From contig NZ_AP021888.1 of assembly GCF_011398155.1 (NCBI RefSeq), positions 1,657,501-1,721,500 of the forward strand: 64,000 nucleotides of DNA. The letters are read 5' to 3'. Below are positions 1 to 9,478 of the stretch, piece by piece. The position numbers and the translations under genes are program-made. This DNA comes from Thiosulfativibrio zosterae. Its GTDB lineage: Bacteria > Pseudomonadota > Gammaproteobacteria > Thiomicrospirales > Thiomicrospiraceae. Under the pieces are notes generated by a model. The model saw only the letters and a list, made by a program, of their open reading frames with translations. It searched no databases and was not told the origin of the DNA. The first letter of the stretch is position 1, and each line of letters begins with the position of its first letter.

Positions 1-984
1 CACACGGCGTTCTTCACCAGTATCTAAAAAGACTTGGAATATTTGAGGCTGACCGCGTCTATCCGAGTTATAAAACAATGAACGCCCATTTGAAGACCAA
101 ACAGCTTCGGTTTCTATCGCCCAATTCGTGGTTAAACGGCGCAAATTTTTAGTCTTTAAATCCATAATATAAATGTCAGCAGAACCATCTTTAGAAAGGG
201 TTATTGCCATTTGTTTGCCGTCTGGCGACCAAGCTGGCGCACCATTAATGCCTTTAAAGCTGGCGAGCAATTCACGATACTTGCCATCTAAACTTTGCGC
301 AAACACTTCTGAACGACCGTTTTCAAAAGACACATACGCCAATTGCTTGCCATCGGGTGACCAACTTGGAGACATGATGGGAAAGCTGGATTTAAGAATT
401 TTTTGCGCCCCAAAACCATCGGCATCCGCAACCTCTAAAGCATAACGACGCTCGCCATCGACTTTTTCTAGGGTTACATAAGCAATTTGGGTACTGAAAG
501 CGCCTCGAATCCCGGTCAGTTCTTTGTAGGCTAAATCACTCATTTGATGAGCGACTTTGCGTAACCATTTTTGAGGGATATTTGCCCAGCGTTTGGCAAT
601 GACTTGTTGACGACGCAACACATCAATTAAATATAAATCAATGGTATAAAAACCAGGGCTGTCTTCTTGTATGCTGCCGGTAATCAAAGTATCCACATCT
701 AGATTACGCCATTGATCATAGCGCACTTCTTCTAAACTGTGCGGCAACTGCGGCATATCGGCTTCATCAATGGGTCTAAACTTTCCGGTGCGATGAAAGT
801 TAGCGGCCATGACACTGGCTAGATCAACTGGTGCCGTTGACGCAGCGCCCTGCCAAGCTAAAGGCACCATGGCAATGGGTAAAGCATTTTCATCACTTTG
901 ATCAATTTCAATCGTTAAATCAGCATGCGCCAGGGTTAAACTGAACACCCAAATTAAACTGACTTTCAAAAATGACTTCAACAT
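1..984 (-). CDS. tolB: Tol-Pal system beta-propeller protein TolB (3' end cut by window)
   Basis: Periplasmic component of the Tol-Pal envelope complex, which links inner membrane, peptidoglycan and Pal during division. 328 residues are visible from an ATG at 984 preceded by an AAAGGTAG-like ribosome site; the gene runs off the left edge, so the C-terminus is missing. Residues 1-21 form a signal peptide (hydrophobic core, then AHA before DLTIEID). An N-terminal alpha/beta domain follows, then TolB propeller blades recognisable by repeated PSWSPDGKQ / PAWSPDGKQ / AVWSSNGRS motifs. It lies 18 bp after tolA in the usual tolQRAB order. Identification is secure; only completeness is unknown. Confidence 0.95.
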   Translation of the reverse strand, partial: MLKSFLKVSLIWVFSLTLAHADLTIEIDQSDENALPIAMVPLAWQGAASTAPVDLASVMAANFHRTGKFRPIDEADMPQLPHSLEEVRYDQWRNLDVDTLITGSIQEDSPGFYTIDLYLIDVLRRQQVIAKRWANIPQKWLRKVAHQMSDLAYKELTGIRGAFSTQIAYVTLEKVDGERRYALEVADADGFGAQKILKSSFPIMSPSWSPDGKQLAYVSFENGRSEVFAQSLDGKYRELLASFKGINGAPAWSPDGKQMAITLSKDGSADIYIMDLKTKNLRRLTTNWAIETEAVWSSNGRSLFYNSDRRGQPQIFQVFLDTGEERRV

Positions 985-1002
985 TGGACTACCTTTTTAA
1001 TA

Positions 1003-2070
1003 TTAGGGTTTAAAGTTAAATTGAATATTGCGTTCAAACAACTCTTTGACAGGAGGTGCTGGCAAAGGCGCCGAACGATAAACCGCTTTCTCAGCATCTT
1101 TTCTAAATTGCGCATTTGCCTGTGCATTACAGTTCAAAATATTCACACTGGTGATATCGCCAGTGGGCGTTTGAATAATGGCAATGTCACACTGCGCATC
1201 GGGCGAAACCTTGGCCGCGGTTTTCCAGTTGTCTTTGACTTTTGCGGCAATTGAAGTGACATAAGTTTCTTGCAAACTTTTCATTTCTTTGGCTTTTAAA
1301 GCCGCTCTGCGTTTGGTTTCTTCAGCTTCCAAAGTTCTTCTTAATTCGGCTTCTTCTTCCTCTTGTTCTTTCTGTAATTTAGCCAACAGCGCTTGTTGTT
1401 CTAATTTTTTCTTTTCGGCTTCTTTTTTCTCAATTTCAGCTTTTAACAACTGGGTTTTCTGCTCTTCTTCTTTGCGCTGCTTTTCCGCTTCTGCAATTTT
1501 TAAGCGCGCTTCTTTGCGTTGTTGTTCTGCCAAAACGGCTTCTTGCTTAGCTTGTTCGGCTTTCTTTTGCTCTGCTAAAGTGCGTTCTTTTTGAGCCTCT
1601 ACCTTTTGCTTTTCAATTTCTGCTAAGCGTTTAGACTCTTCTGCTTTGCGCGCTTCTAACTCTGCAATGCGTTGCGATTCTTCTGCTTTGCGTTTTTCTA
1701 ACAGAGCTTGTTGCTTAGCCGCCTCTGCTTTTTTTTGCTCTTCAAGTTGTTTTTGCTTTAAGAGCGCTAGATTTTGTTTTTCGGCTTGCGTCTTGGCATT
1801 TAAACGCTCTTGTTCACGCTGTTTTTCGGCTTCTGCTTCTTTTAACAAGGCCAATTGCTCTTCAACCACTTTGGCATCCACTGCAAAGGTTTTCATCGGT
1901 TGCATGGTTTCAACTTTGGGCTGAATGACACTGGTAGAATCGCCATCGACTGACACTTTCAACACCGTTGGTTTCATAAAATCTGCATAAGTAAAGCCCA
2001 AAATAATCAAGGAATGCAAAACTAAAGCAGCCAAAATGGCCATAGGATGGCGCGCTATAAATTGCATCAT
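1003..2070 (-). CDS. tolA: TolA, inner-membrane anchored Tol-Pal spanning protein
   Basis: Bridges the TolQR motor in the inner membrane to TolB/Pal at the outer membrane. The 355 residues show the family's three parts: one N-terminal transmembrane helix (about residues 8-30), a very long K/E/A/Q-rich helical stalk (about 65-270, LEEQKKAEAAKQQ-like repeats) and a compact C-terminal domain (about 270-355) with the CDIAIIQTPTGDI strand and a second Cys in ILNCNAQ. The start overlaps the tolR stop, suggesting translational coupling. The skewed lysine/glutamate composition is normal for TolA and is not a sign of transfer. Confidence 0.95.
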   Translation of the reverse strand: MMQFIARHPMAILAALVLHSLIILGFTYADFMKPTVLKVSVDGDSTSVIQPKVETMQPMKTFAVDAKVVEEQLALLKEAEAEKQREQERLNAKTQAEKQNLALLKQKQLEEQKKAEAAKQQALLEKRKAEESQRIAELEARKAEESKRLAEIEKQKVEAQKERTLAEQKKAEQAKQEAVLAEQQRKEARLKIAEAEKQRKEEEQKTQLLKAEIEKKEAEKKKLEQQALLAKLQKEQEEEEAELRRTLEAEETKRRAALKAKEMKSLQETYVTSIAAKVKDNWKTAAKVSPDAQCDIAIIQTPTGDITSVNILNCNAQANAQFRKDAEKAVYRSAPLPAPPVKELFERNIQFNFKP

Positions 2071-2528
2071 AACCCCTTGCCCTCCGGTTGCGTCATCAGC
2101 GAGACTTGGTCTACGCCATTGGCTTTTAGCAATACAAACAAATTCACCACCTTGCCATAAGCGGCTTGTTGGTCGCCTTGAATATAGACTGGCACATTAG
2201 GATTGAGCGTAACACGCGCCATGGTTTCCCCCACTAAAGCGGCTAGGTCTTTTTGGCTTAACATCACATTCGGGTTTTCACTGGTAGAATAAAGGCCATC
2301 TTTATTAACCGTAATCACGAAAGGCTTTTCAAACTCACCCACTTTTTGCTTTTTGTCTTTGATGGTAGGTGTTGCGGGTAAATCGACCTGTACCGCTTGT
2401 TGCACGATGGGTGCGGTAATCATAAAAATAATTAACAATACCAAGGTCACATCGATATAAGGCACGACATTAATTTCGGCCATCAAGCGTTTTTTATGGC
2501 GGTTGCTTCTAAATCCTGTTTGCATCAT
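2067..2528 (-). CDS. tolR: TolR, Tol-Pal motor subunit
   Basis: ExbD/TolR family proton-channel subunit of the Tol-Pal system. A single transmembrane helix near the N-terminus (VPYIDVTLVLLIIFMITAPI) carries the conserved membrane aspartate; the rest is the periplasmic dimerisation domain, ending in the typical SLMTQPEGKGL tail. The open frame extends to a TTG at 2537, but ATG codons at 2528/2525 lie after a GGATGA-like ribosome site, so I begin at 2528 (153 aa, normal length). The stop overlaps tolA. Confidence 0.93.
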   Translation of the reverse strand: MMQTGFRSNRHKKRLMAEINVVPYIDVTLVLLIIFMITAPIVQQAVQVDLPATPTIKDKKQKVGEFEKPFVITVNKDGLYSTSENPNVMLSQKDLAALVGETMARVTLNPNVPVYIQGDQQAAYGKVVNLFVLLKANGVDQVSLMTQPEGKGL

Positions 2529-2563
2529 TTCATCCAATCAGTTGAGCGTCAATTGAGTCGTTA

Positions 2564-3241
2564 TTAATCTGGGGTGTGCGCTTGTCTTTGCACAATGGTT
2601 AAAAAACCTTCTGCAAAGTTTTCATATTGATTAATCAAACGCTCTGTTTTATTGGTTAAGCGGTTATAAGCAATAACCGCAGGAATTGCCGCAAATAACC
2701 CAATCGCTGTGGCAATCAAGGCTTCTGAGATACCGGGAGCAACTGCCGCCAAGGTGGCATTTTGAATATCGCCTAACGCAGAAAAGGCATGCATAACCCC
2801 CCATACGGTTCCAAACAAACCAATATAAGGCGCTGATGAACCAACGGTGGCAAGCATGGGCGTATGATTTTCAAGGGATTCAATTTCACGACTAAAGCTG
2901 ATTTTCATGGCGCGCTGCGTGCCGGCAACCAAGTCATTGGCATCGGTCACCCCTTGCTTTTTAAGATTAACAAATTCTTTGAAACCCGCTTCAAAAATGG
3001 CCGCTAACCCTTTATTAGTTTCATAATTACCGTTTAATTGATTATAAAGTTGCGTTAAATCTTGGGTATTCCAAAAAATTTCTTCAAACTCTTGGCTGGC
3101 ATTGCGCGCTTTGCGTATTTGATGACTTTTGGAAAAGGTCACTGCCCACGCGGCAATTGACATTAACAGTAACAATCCCATCACCGCCTGAACGACTGGA
3201 CTCGCATTCAGCACTAATAAATAGACAGATTGTTCATTCAT
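2564..3241 (-). CDS. tolQ: TolQ, Tol-Pal motor subunit
   Basis: ExbB/TolQ/MotA-type polytopic membrane protein that forms the proton-driven motor with TolR. Three hydrophobic segments are visible: one near the N-terminus (VVQAVMGLLLLMSIAAW) and two in the C-terminal half (APYIGLFGTVWGVMHAF and IATAIGLFAAIPAVIAYN), with the conserved GLFGTVWG signature. The frame is open to 3268, but the ATG at 3241 has a GAGGAAA ribosome site 4 nt upstream and gives the usual MNEQSVYLL start (225 aa). First gene of the tol block; the acyl-CoA thioesterase gene ybgC, common just upstream in other gammaproteobacteria, is absent here. Confidence 0.95.
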   Translation of the reverse strand: MNEQSVYLLVLNASPVVQAVMGLLLLMSIAAWAVTFSKSHQIRKARNASQEFEEIFWNTQDLTQLYNQLNGNYETNKGLAAIFEAGFKEFVNLKKQGVTDANDLVAGTQRAMKISFSREIESLENHTPMLATVGSSAPYIGLFGTVWGVMHAFSALGDIQNATLAAVAPGISEALIATAIGLFAAIPAVIAYNRLTNKTERLINQYENFAEGFLTIVQRQAHTPD

Positions 3242-3307
3242 TGTAATTTCCTCAGTTTTTAAGACCAACCTTAGGTCTTAATTTGCAATTAAAATTGTGT
3301 CAGTGTT

Positions 3308-4321
3308 TTATAAATCTGAAAGGGTTCTTACCAAACCCAAGTGGCGATAGCCATTATCCGTAACGACTCTGCCTCTAGGGGTGCGCATTAAAAAACCTTG
3401 TTGAACCAAAAAGGGTTCAATCACATCTTCAATGGTTCCGCGCTCTTCACCCAAAGCCGTCGCTAAACTATCTATACCCACCGGGCCGCCGTCAAATTTA
3501 TGGACCATCATTTCTAATAAGCGACGATCCATTTTATCCAAGCCAAGATTGTCTACTTCTAAAAGGTTCAACGCTAAATTGGCAATAGGTTGAGTAATCA
3601 CACCATCCCCTTTGACTTGCGCATAATCTCGAACGCGTCGCAACAAACGATTTGCAATGCGTGGTGTTCCGCGCGAACGCCTAGCAATTTCAAGTGCACC
3701 CTCTGGCTCAGCATGCAAACCTAAAATTTGCGCTGAACGCGTCACTATTTGCTCTAACTCTGCATCCGAATAAAACTCTAAGCGCTGCACTATGCCAAAA
3801 CGGTCGCGTAACGGTGATGTCAATAAACCTGCGCGCGTGGTCGCCCCCACTAAAGTAAAAGGCGGAATATCAATTTTGACCGTTTGTGCTGCGGGCCCTT
3901 CCCCAATAATAATATCAATTTGGAAATCTTCCATGGCTGGATATAAGATTTCTTCAACAATTGGGCTAAGGCGATGAATTTCATCCACAAACAGCACATC
4001 ATGCGGTTCAAGACGCGTCAAAATCGCAGCCAAATCACCGGGTTTATCAATGACCGGCCCAGAGGTTTGGCGTAAAGTCACGCCCATTTCGTGGGCAATA
4101 ATATGGGACAAAGTGGTTTTACCCAAACCCGGTGGACCATACAGCAAAACATGATCTAAATGCTCACCGCGCATTTTGGCCGCGTGAATCGCCAATTCTA
4201 AATGTTCTCTGACCGCAACTTGCCCAATATAATCTTGAATAATTTGAGGGCGCACGGTTGGCATTACATACATGTCTTCTTCGACTTGCTGGCCGCCAAC
4301 TAAACGATCTGTTTCTATCAT
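3308..4321 (-). CDS. ruvB: Holliday junction helicase motor RuvB
   Basis: Hexameric AAA+ ATPase driving Holliday junction branch migration with RuvA. The 337-residue protein shows Walker [10 protein letters not shown], Walker B DEIH in VDEIHRLSP, sensor motif GATTRAGLL, and a C-terminal winged-helix DNA-binding domain ending [10 protein letters not shown]. Length and motifs are canonical. Lies 17 bp after ruvA in a ruvC-ruvA-ruvB set that precedes the tol genes, as in many gammaproteobacteria. Confidence 0.97.
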   Translation of the reverse strand: MIETDRLVGGQQVEEDMYVMPTVRPQIIQDYIGQVAVREHLELAIHAAKMRGEHLDHVLLYGPPGLGKTTLSHIIAHEMGVTLRQTSGPVIDKPGDLAAILTRLEPHDVLFVDEIHRLSPIVEEILYPAMEDFQIDIIIGEGPAAQTVKIDIPPFTLVGATTRAGLLTSPLRDRFGIVQRLEFYSDAELEQIVTRSAQILGLHAEPEGALEIARRSRGTPRIANRLLRRVRDYAQVKGDGVITQPIANLALNLLEVDNLGLDKMDRRLLEMMVHKFDGGPVGIDSLATALGEERGTIEDVIEPFLVQQGFLMRTPRGRVVTDNGYRHLGLVRTLSDL

Positions 4322-4338
4322 CGGTTTCTCTTTTGTCC

Positions 4339-4968
4339 TTAAACCTTAACGGCTTGCAATGCTTTTTTAATTAAGGCTTCTAGGGTAAGGCCTTCGGCAT
4401 CTATATCGCCAATCATACTTTCGGCTTGCGCAGTTTTATAACCTAAAGACTCTAGGGCATTAATTGCAGACCTTTGTACTTGCCCCAGGGTTTGAATTGG
4501 CGCGACCGAAGCGCCCTGAGAAACTAAACTCAACGGCTTTCCATTAGCAGCAAACATCAATGCCCAATTTTTCAAGCGGTCACGCATTTCAATCACCAAA
4601 CGATCGGCTGTTTTTTTGCCAACCCCAGGTATTTTCGTTAAACCAGCACTGTTGGCTGCATCCACCGCAAACACAAAATCTTGCACCGACATAGATGACA
4701 AAATGGCTAAAGCCATCTTAGCACCCACACCATTGACTTTAATCAATTCTTTAAACAATGCACGCTCATGTTCGGTCGCAAACCCAAATAACAACATGGC
4801 ATCTTCTCTGACATGCATATGGGTTAATAAAGTCACATCTGATCCTTCCGCGCCCAGCGCATAAAAAGTGGACATGGGTGCTTCAACCTCATAGCCAACG
4901 CCATTGACATTGACCAACAACAAGGGCGGTTGTTTGGCGTGTAATTTACCGATTAAAAATCCTATCAT
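4339..4968 (-). CDS. ruvA: Holliday junction binding protein RuvA
   Basis: Tetrameric protein that holds the four-way junction and loads RuvB. The 209 residues include the N-terminal OB fold ([26 protein letters not shown]), tandem helix-hairpin-helix motifs ([16 protein letters not shown] and [16 protein letters not shown]) and the C-terminal RuvB-binding three-helix domain ([16 protein letters not shown]). Slightly long in the linker between HhH and domain III, otherwise typical. Second gene of ruvCAB. Confidence 0.96.
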   Translation of the reverse strand: MIGFLIGKLHAKQPPLLLVNVNGVGYEVEAPMSTFYALGAEGSDVTLLTHMHVREDAMLLFGFATEHERALFKELIKVNGVGAKMALAILSSMSVQDFVFAVDAANSAGLTKIPGVGKKTADRLVIEMRDRLKNWALMFAANGKPLSLVSQGASVAPIQTLGQVQRSAINALESLGYKTAQAESMIGDIDAEGLTLEALIKKALQAVKV

Positions 4969-5021
4969 AATCTTCCAGTCAAACCCTTGAGGCTTCTATG
5001 AAAACCTAATTTAAAATCTCG

Positions 5022-5540
5022 TTAAAATCTTGTGCCTTTAGAAATGGCTTGCGGGTCTATGCCCAAGGTCATATAACGATCATGACAAAGCGCACACGCG
5101 AGCGCATCGGCGGCATCTTCTTGCGGACATTGCGTGAGCTTTAACAGATTTTGCACCATAAATTGAATCTGCGCCTTGCCCGCATGCCCTTGACCCACGA
5201 TGGTACTTTTGATTTGAGTGGGCGTGTATTCCATAATGGGGATATTTTTTAAGGCTGCCGCGCACAAGATAACCCCACGAGCTTGACCTAAAATAATCGC
5301 TGAATTGGGATTTTTGTACACAAACACCTTTTCAACAGCCACCACATCAGGTTGATATTGTTCAATAATTTGTGTCACTGATTCAAAAATATTCTTAAGA
5401 CGATCTGCGCCCGAATATTTTTCAACCCGAATCACGCCGCTCACCAAATATTTTGGATGATAACGGCCTGACTCTATCACACCAAACCCGGTTTTTCGTG
5501 ACCCTGGATCTATGCCTAAAATACGACTGATTTTTGCCAA
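5022..5540 (-). CDS. ruvC: Holliday junction resolvase RuvC
   Basis: Endonuclease that cuts Holliday junctions symmetrically. The 172-residue RNase H-fold protein carries the acidic catalytic residues in the expected places: GIDPGSRKTGFG at the N-terminus, VAVEKVFV in the middle and EDAADALACALCH near the C-terminus. Begins the ruvCAB block; the gap to nadA upstream contains a copy of the ACCAGGCCTGGT palindrome. Confidence 0.96.
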   Translation of the reverse strand: MAKISRILGIDPGSRKTGFGVIESGRYHPKYLVSGVIRVEKYSGADRLKNIFESVTQIIEQYQPDVVAVEKVFVYKNPNSAIILGQARGVILCAAALKNIPIMEYTPTQIKSTIVGQGHAGKAQIQFMVQNLLKLTQCPQEDAADALACALCHDRYMTLGIDPQAISKGTRF

Positions 5541-5554
5541 ATGTGCCTCAATTT

Positions 5555-5570
5555 TGACCAGGCCTGGTCA
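5555..5570. repeat. Palindromic repeat ACCAGGCCTGGT, copy 1 (intergenic)
   Basis: Perfect 16-bp palindrome TGACCAGGCCTGGTCA between ruvC and nadA, flanked on both sides by T-runs on the same strand. One of nine exact copies of the 12-bp core in this window. The core contains both CCAGG and CCTGG (two CCWGG sites) around a central GGCC. Function unknown. Confidence 0.85.
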
Positions 5571-5628
5571 TTTTTATGCATGATTAGTGCATTTTTAGCG
5601 CGTTCTTATAACGAGTTTTTAGCGCATT

Positions 5629-6714
5629 TTAGGCCTGAATTTTCACCAAGCCTTGCTGACGCGAAAACTGCAACATACGCTCAACCGATGCCAAGGCTTT
5701 AACTCGAATAGACTCTTCAATTAAAACCTCACCTGTCATATTTTGTAAACAAGCTGCCAGGTTTTGCAAACTGTTCATCGCCATCCACGGGCAGTGCGCA
5801 CATGAATTACAGGTATTTTTAGAACCGCCTGTGGGCGCGACTATGAGCGTTTTGCCCGGTGCGACCTGTTGCATCTTATAAAAAATGCCATAGTCAGTGG
5901 CGACAATAAATTTTTGATCGGGCATATTTTGCACCGCTTCAATCATAACGCGCGTTGAACCCACCACATCCGCCAAAGCCACCACTTCTTTTGGGGACTC
6001 AGGATGCACCAATACTTTAGCATCAGGATGTTTTTCTTTTAAGGCTTGCAACTCGTAGGTTTGAAATTCGTGATGCACGATGCAGTTGCCCTGCCAGCGA
6101 ATCATTTCAATACCGGTTTGCTGCTCAATCCAATTACCCAAATGCTGATCCGGCGCCCAAATGATTTTTTCGCCTTGGGCTTTTAGGTGCGACACAATTT
6201 CCAAAGCATTGCCAGAGGTGACCACCCAGTCGGCAATGGCTTTCACTTCGGCACTGGTATTGGCGTAAACCACCACTTTATGGTCGGGATATTTGGCACA
6301 AAACTTAGCAAACTCTTCGGGCGGACAGCCTTCATCGAGCGAACAAGTGGCATTTAAATCTGGCATTAAAATGGTTTTTTCAGGGCTGAGCATTTTGGCG
6401 GTTTCGCCCATAAAACGCACCCCGCAAACCACCAAAATATCCGCCTTAGACTGGGCACCAAAATTCGCCATTTCTAAAGAATCGGCAACCTTGCCGCCGG
6501 TTTCTTCAGCCAAGGCTTGCAGTTCATCATCTACATAATAATGCGCAACCAGCTGGGCATTTTTTTGTTTGAGCAGGGTTTTGATGGTGTCTTTAAGGTG
6601 TTGTTTTTCAGCGGCAGAAAGCCAAGGAGCAGTAGGCGCAGCAATGGCCAAAGCATCAATTCGAGATTGCAATGCTGCAGGAATGCTTTTCGCTTGTAAA
6701 TCTAGAATATCCAT
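5629..6714 (-). CDS. nadA: Quinolinate synthase NadA
   Basis: Condenses iminoaspartate with dihydroxyacetone phosphate to quinolinate in de novo NAD synthesis; a [4Fe-4S] enzyme. The 361-residue protein has three repeated alpha/beta domains with the family motifs [32 protein letters not shown] and [27 protein letters not shown], and the C-terminal [13 protein letters not shown] segment providing a cluster cysteine. No nadB or nadC is adjacent, so it may be transcribed alone or after aspS. Confidence 0.96.
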   Translation of the reverse strand: MDILDLQAKSIPAALQSRIDALAIAAPTAPWLSAAEKQHLKDTIKTLLKQKNAQLVAHYYVDDELQALAEETGGKVADSLEMANFGAQSKADILVVCGVRFMGETAKMLSPEKTILMPDLNATCSLDEGCPPEEFAKFCAKYPDHKVVVYANTSAEVKAIADWVVTSGNALEIVSHLKAQGEKIIWAPDQHLGNWIEQQTGIEMIRWQGNCIVHHEFQTYELQALKEKHPDAKVLVHPESPKEVVALADVVGSTRVMIEAVQNMPDQKFIVATDYGIFYKMQQVAPGKTLIVAPTGGSKNTCNSCAHCPWMAMNSLQNLAACLQNMTGEVLIEESIRVKALASVERMLQFSRQQGLVKIQA

Positions 6715-6723
6715 AATAGTCCT

Positions 6724-6743
6724 AAGCCCGCGTAAGCGGGCTT
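6724..6743 (-). terminator. GC-rich hairpin between aspS and nadA
   Basis: Inverted repeat AAGCCCGC / GCGGGCTT around a 4-nt loop, between the aspS stop and the nadA start. It is not followed by a clear T-run on either strand, so it may be a weak or Rho-assisted terminator, or a processing hairpin within an aspS-nadA transcript. Confidence 0.4.
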
Positions 6744-6774
6744 GGTAGAATCCTTAAATAAAGAAAAAACGCGG

Positions 6775-8559
6775 TTAAGACTTAGGTACTGCCGGTTTTC
6801 TAAAACGCAAATCTAAATCAATCAGTTGCTGATCATCCACAATACCAGGGGCTTCTGTTAACAAACAGGCGGCTGACTGAGTTTTCGGGAAGGCAATAAC
6901 ATCACGAATCGATTCGCGTTTAATCATTAACATGACTAAACGATCTAAACCAAACGCCATACCTGCATGTGGTGGGCAACCGTATTTAAGTGCATTGAGT
7001 AAGAAACCAAACTTCTCATTAGCATCTTCATCGCTAATACCTAATAACTTAAAGACCGCAGCCTGCATATTGGTATCGTGAATACGCACCGAACCACCGC
7101 CCACTTCAATACCGTTAATGACTAGATCATAAGCTTTGGCCAACATTTGGTGTGGCGCCGTGTGATTTAGAATTTCTTCGGTGGTGGCTTTAGGTTGTGT
7201 AAATGGGTGATGCACTGCGGTTAGACGCGCTTGTTTTTCATCCATTTCAAACATTGGGAAATCCACCACCCAAACAGGCGCCCATTCTTGTTCAATCAAC
7301 CCTAAATCTTCACCAATTTTACAACGCAAAGCACCTAAAGCTTCGTTTACGATTTTGGCTTTGTCGGCACCAAAGAAAACTAAATCACCATCTTGTGCAC
7401 CCACGCGCGCCAAAATTTCCATGACTTGGTCTGGGAAGAATTTAACAATCGGTGATTGCAATCCCTCAATACCCGCAGCCAAGTCATTGACTTTAATATA
7501 AGCCAAACCTTTAGCACCATAAATACTGACAAACTTGGTGTAATCATCAATTTCTTTACGGGTCATCTTGCCACCTTGTGGCACACGCAAAGCTGCTACG
7601 CGCCCCATAGGATCTTTGGCGGGTGCTGCAAATACTTTAAAGTCGATGTCTTGCAATAAATCAGCAACATCCACCAATTCCATCTTGATGCGTAAATCAG
7701 GACGGTCAATTCCGTATTTTGAAATTGCATCTGCATAGGTCATGCGAGGGAATTCATAATCAAAATGCACATCCACGCCTTCACGGAAAATGGTTTTGGC
7801 CAAACCTTCCATTAAGTCCATCACTTCTGCTTCAGACATAAAAGAAGTTTCAATATCTAATTGAGTGAATTCAGGTTGACGGTCGGCACGCAAATCTTCG
7901 TCACGGAAACAACGCGTGATTTGATAATAACGGTCAAAACCTGACATCATCAACAATTGTTTAAACAACTGCGGTGACTGAGGTAACGCAAAAAATTTGT
8001 TTAGGTGTGTACGACTGGGCACCAAATAATCACGCGCGCCTTCTGGGGTTGACTTGGTTAGGATAGGTGTTTCCATGTCCATAAACCCTTTATCATCTAA
8101 ATAACGACGCATTGAGCGCGTGACTTTGTAACGGGTTTTCATGGCATATTGCATCTCTTCACGACGCAAATCTAAATAACGATAAGTTAAGCGCACTTCT
8201 TCAGAAATGGTTTTGTCGTCTAACTGGAACGGAATGGGGGCAGACACCGAAAGCACTTCAATATCGCTCGCTACAATTTCGATTTTACCGGTCGCCATAC
8301 GCTCGTTAATGGTTTCTGGTACGCGGGCAGTCACTTGACCAATCACTTTTAATACATACTCAGAGCGAACTTTTTCGGCTTTAGCAAACTTCTCAGCATC
8401 GTCTGGGTTAACAACAATTTGCACTAAACCTTCACGGTCACGCAAGTCAATAAATATTACCCCACCGTGGTCACGGCGACGGTGAACCCAGCCAGAAACC
8501 GTGACTTGTTGACCTTCTAAAGCTTCAGTTACTTGTCCACAATAGTGTGTACGCATCAT
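6775..8559 (-). CDS. aspS: Aspartyl-tRNA synthetase
   Basis: Class II aminoacyl-tRNA synthetase charging tRNA-Asp. The 594 residues include the N-terminal OB anticodon-binding domain ([22 protein letters not shown]), motif 2 ([20 protein letters not shown]), the bacterial GAD insertion and motif 3 ([13 protein letters not shown]). The start is one of two adjacent ATGs after an AAGGG ribosome site. Whether it is discriminating (Asp only) or also makes Asp-tRNA-Asn cannot be decided from this window. DUF502 is immediately upstream. Confidence 0.97.
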   Translation of the reverse strand: MMRTHYCGQVTEALEGQQVTVSGWVHRRRDHGGVIFIDLRDREGLVQIVVNPDDAEKFAKAEKVRSEYVLKVIGQVTARVPETINERMATGKIEIVASDIEVLSVSAPIPFQLDDKTISEEVRLTYRYLDLRREEMQYAMKTRYKVTRSMRRYLDDKGFMDMETPILTKSTPEGARDYLVPSRTHLNKFFALPQSPQLFKQLLMMSGFDRYYQITRCFRDEDLRADRQPEFTQLDIETSFMSEAEVMDLMEGLAKTIFREGVDVHFDYEFPRMTYADAISKYGIDRPDLRIKMELVDVADLLQDIDFKVFAAPAKDPMGRVAALRVPQGGKMTRKEIDDYTKFVSIYGAKGLAYIKVNDLAAGIEGLQSPIVKFFPDQVMEILARVGAQDGDLVFFGADKAKIVNEALGALRCKIGEDLGLIEQEWAPVWVVDFPMFEMDEKQARLTAVHHPFTQPKATTEEILNHTAPHQMLAKAYDLVINGIEVGGGSVRIHDTNMQAAVFKLLGISDEDANEKFGFLLNALKYGCPPHAGMAFGLDRLVMLMIKRESIRDVIAFPKTQSAACLLTEAPGIVDDQQLIDLDLRFRKPAVPKS

Positions 8560-8597
8560 GTTGTTAAACCCTTTTATTCAAATATCTTTATTAAAAT

Positions 8598-9314
8598 TTA
8601 GTGTGTTTCTTTAGCAGGCGGCTCAGACGATTCCGCGGCGTGACCTGCTTGTGGAGCAACCGCATCAGATTGAAGTGCAGTTGCCTGTTCTATTTTTTGC
8701 ATTTGCTTGTGTTTTTCGAGTGGTACAACTACACCACCGGAAATGACCATTTTTAAAGCACTGTCTACTGACATGTCTAATTCAATAATTTCATTCTTAG
8801 AGGCCATTAAGAAAAAACCAGAAGTGGGGTTTGGCGTCGTCGGCACAAACATATTGACCACTTCGTTTAATCCTGTTTTGCGCTGCGCTTCACCCTGTTG
8901 CAAACTGGTTTGGAAAGCCAATGTCCAAAGCCCTTGGCGCGGGTATTGTATTAAGTACACCTTTTGAAAGGTTTGCGAGCCATTCCCAAACAAGGCTTCG
9001 GCAATTTGCTTTACTGCGGTATAAATAGACCGCACCAGAGGAATTCGCGATAACAAACCTTCCCACAGCCCTACAATTTTGCCACCCAAGAAGTTGGCCA
9101 CCAACATACCGGTGATTAAAATCAATGCCAAAGAGAGCAAAATCCCAAAACCGGGTACATGGACGCCAAGCAATGCATCTGGGCGATATTGTGGCGGTAA
9201 CAGTAATAAACTTTGATCAAACAAATTAATCAAAAATATTAAGGCCGCAATGGTGACACCCAAAGGTAACCAAACCAGTAAACCCGCAATTAAGTAGCGC
9301 TTTATCAATCCCAT
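8598..9314 (-). CDS. DUF502 family inner-membrane protein
   Basis: Conserved membrane protein of unknown function, often found directly upstream of aspS in gammaproteobacteria. The 238 residues have two N-terminal transmembrane helices (about 7-31 and 50-73), then the family core IPLVRSIYTAVKQIAEALFG and VFVPTTPNPTSGFFLMASKNEI, and a variable hydrophilic C-terminus rich in A/Q/E. Co-oriented with aspS and 38 bp upstream of it, so probably cotranscribed. Confidence 0.85.
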   Translation of the reverse strand: MGLIKRYLIAGLLVWLPLGVTIAALIFLINLFDQSLLLLPPQYRPDALLGVHVPGFGILLSLALILITGMLVANFLGGKIVGLWEGLLSRIPLVRSIYTAVKQIAEALFGNGSQTFQKVYLIQYPRQGLWTLAFQTSLQQGEAQRKTGLNEVVNMFVPTTPNPTSGFFLMASKNEIIELDMSVDSALKMVISGGVVVPLEKHKQMQKIEQATALQSDAVAPQAGHAAESSEPPAKETH

Positions 9315-9413
9315 AATTCAACCTCTGCCGCAGCAGTAAATGTACTCTGAATACTTTGGAGCGCGTTATTATATTAAAAATTCCCAACAAACCTTTGATT
9401 AATTCAACGAATC

Positions 9414-9440
9414 TTGACAATTTTTAAAGGCAATTATGCT
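9414..9440 (+). promoter_or_regulatory. Possible sigma-70 promoter for the SDR/patatin unit
   Basis: TTGACA at 9414-9419 and TATGCT at 9435-9440, spaced 15 bp (shorter than the optimal 17). If used, transcription begins near 9447, which makes the upstream TTG at 9446 unlikely as the start of the downstream gene and favours GTG at 9479. Confidence 0.4.
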
Positions 9441-9478
9441 AAAGTTTGGAACAATTCATTCTGATTGGTAAAAGCCCT

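Noticed and set aside
173-445. Open frame on the plus strand at the window start
   Set aside because: It is antisense to TolB, whose translation on the minus strand shows clear propeller motifs.
1340-1880. Repetitive DNA that looks like a tandem repeat array or CRISPR-like region
   Set aside because: It encodes the TolA coiled-coil stalk; there are no regular spacers.
1289-1924. Two plus-strand frames rich in Ser, Cys and Phe
   Set aside because: They mirror the repetitive K/E/A codons of TolA on the other strand.
5581-5620. Repeated GCATTTTTAGCGC-like words near nadA and at 14150
   Set aside because: Too few and too AT-rich to separate from chance; not pursued as a second repeat family.
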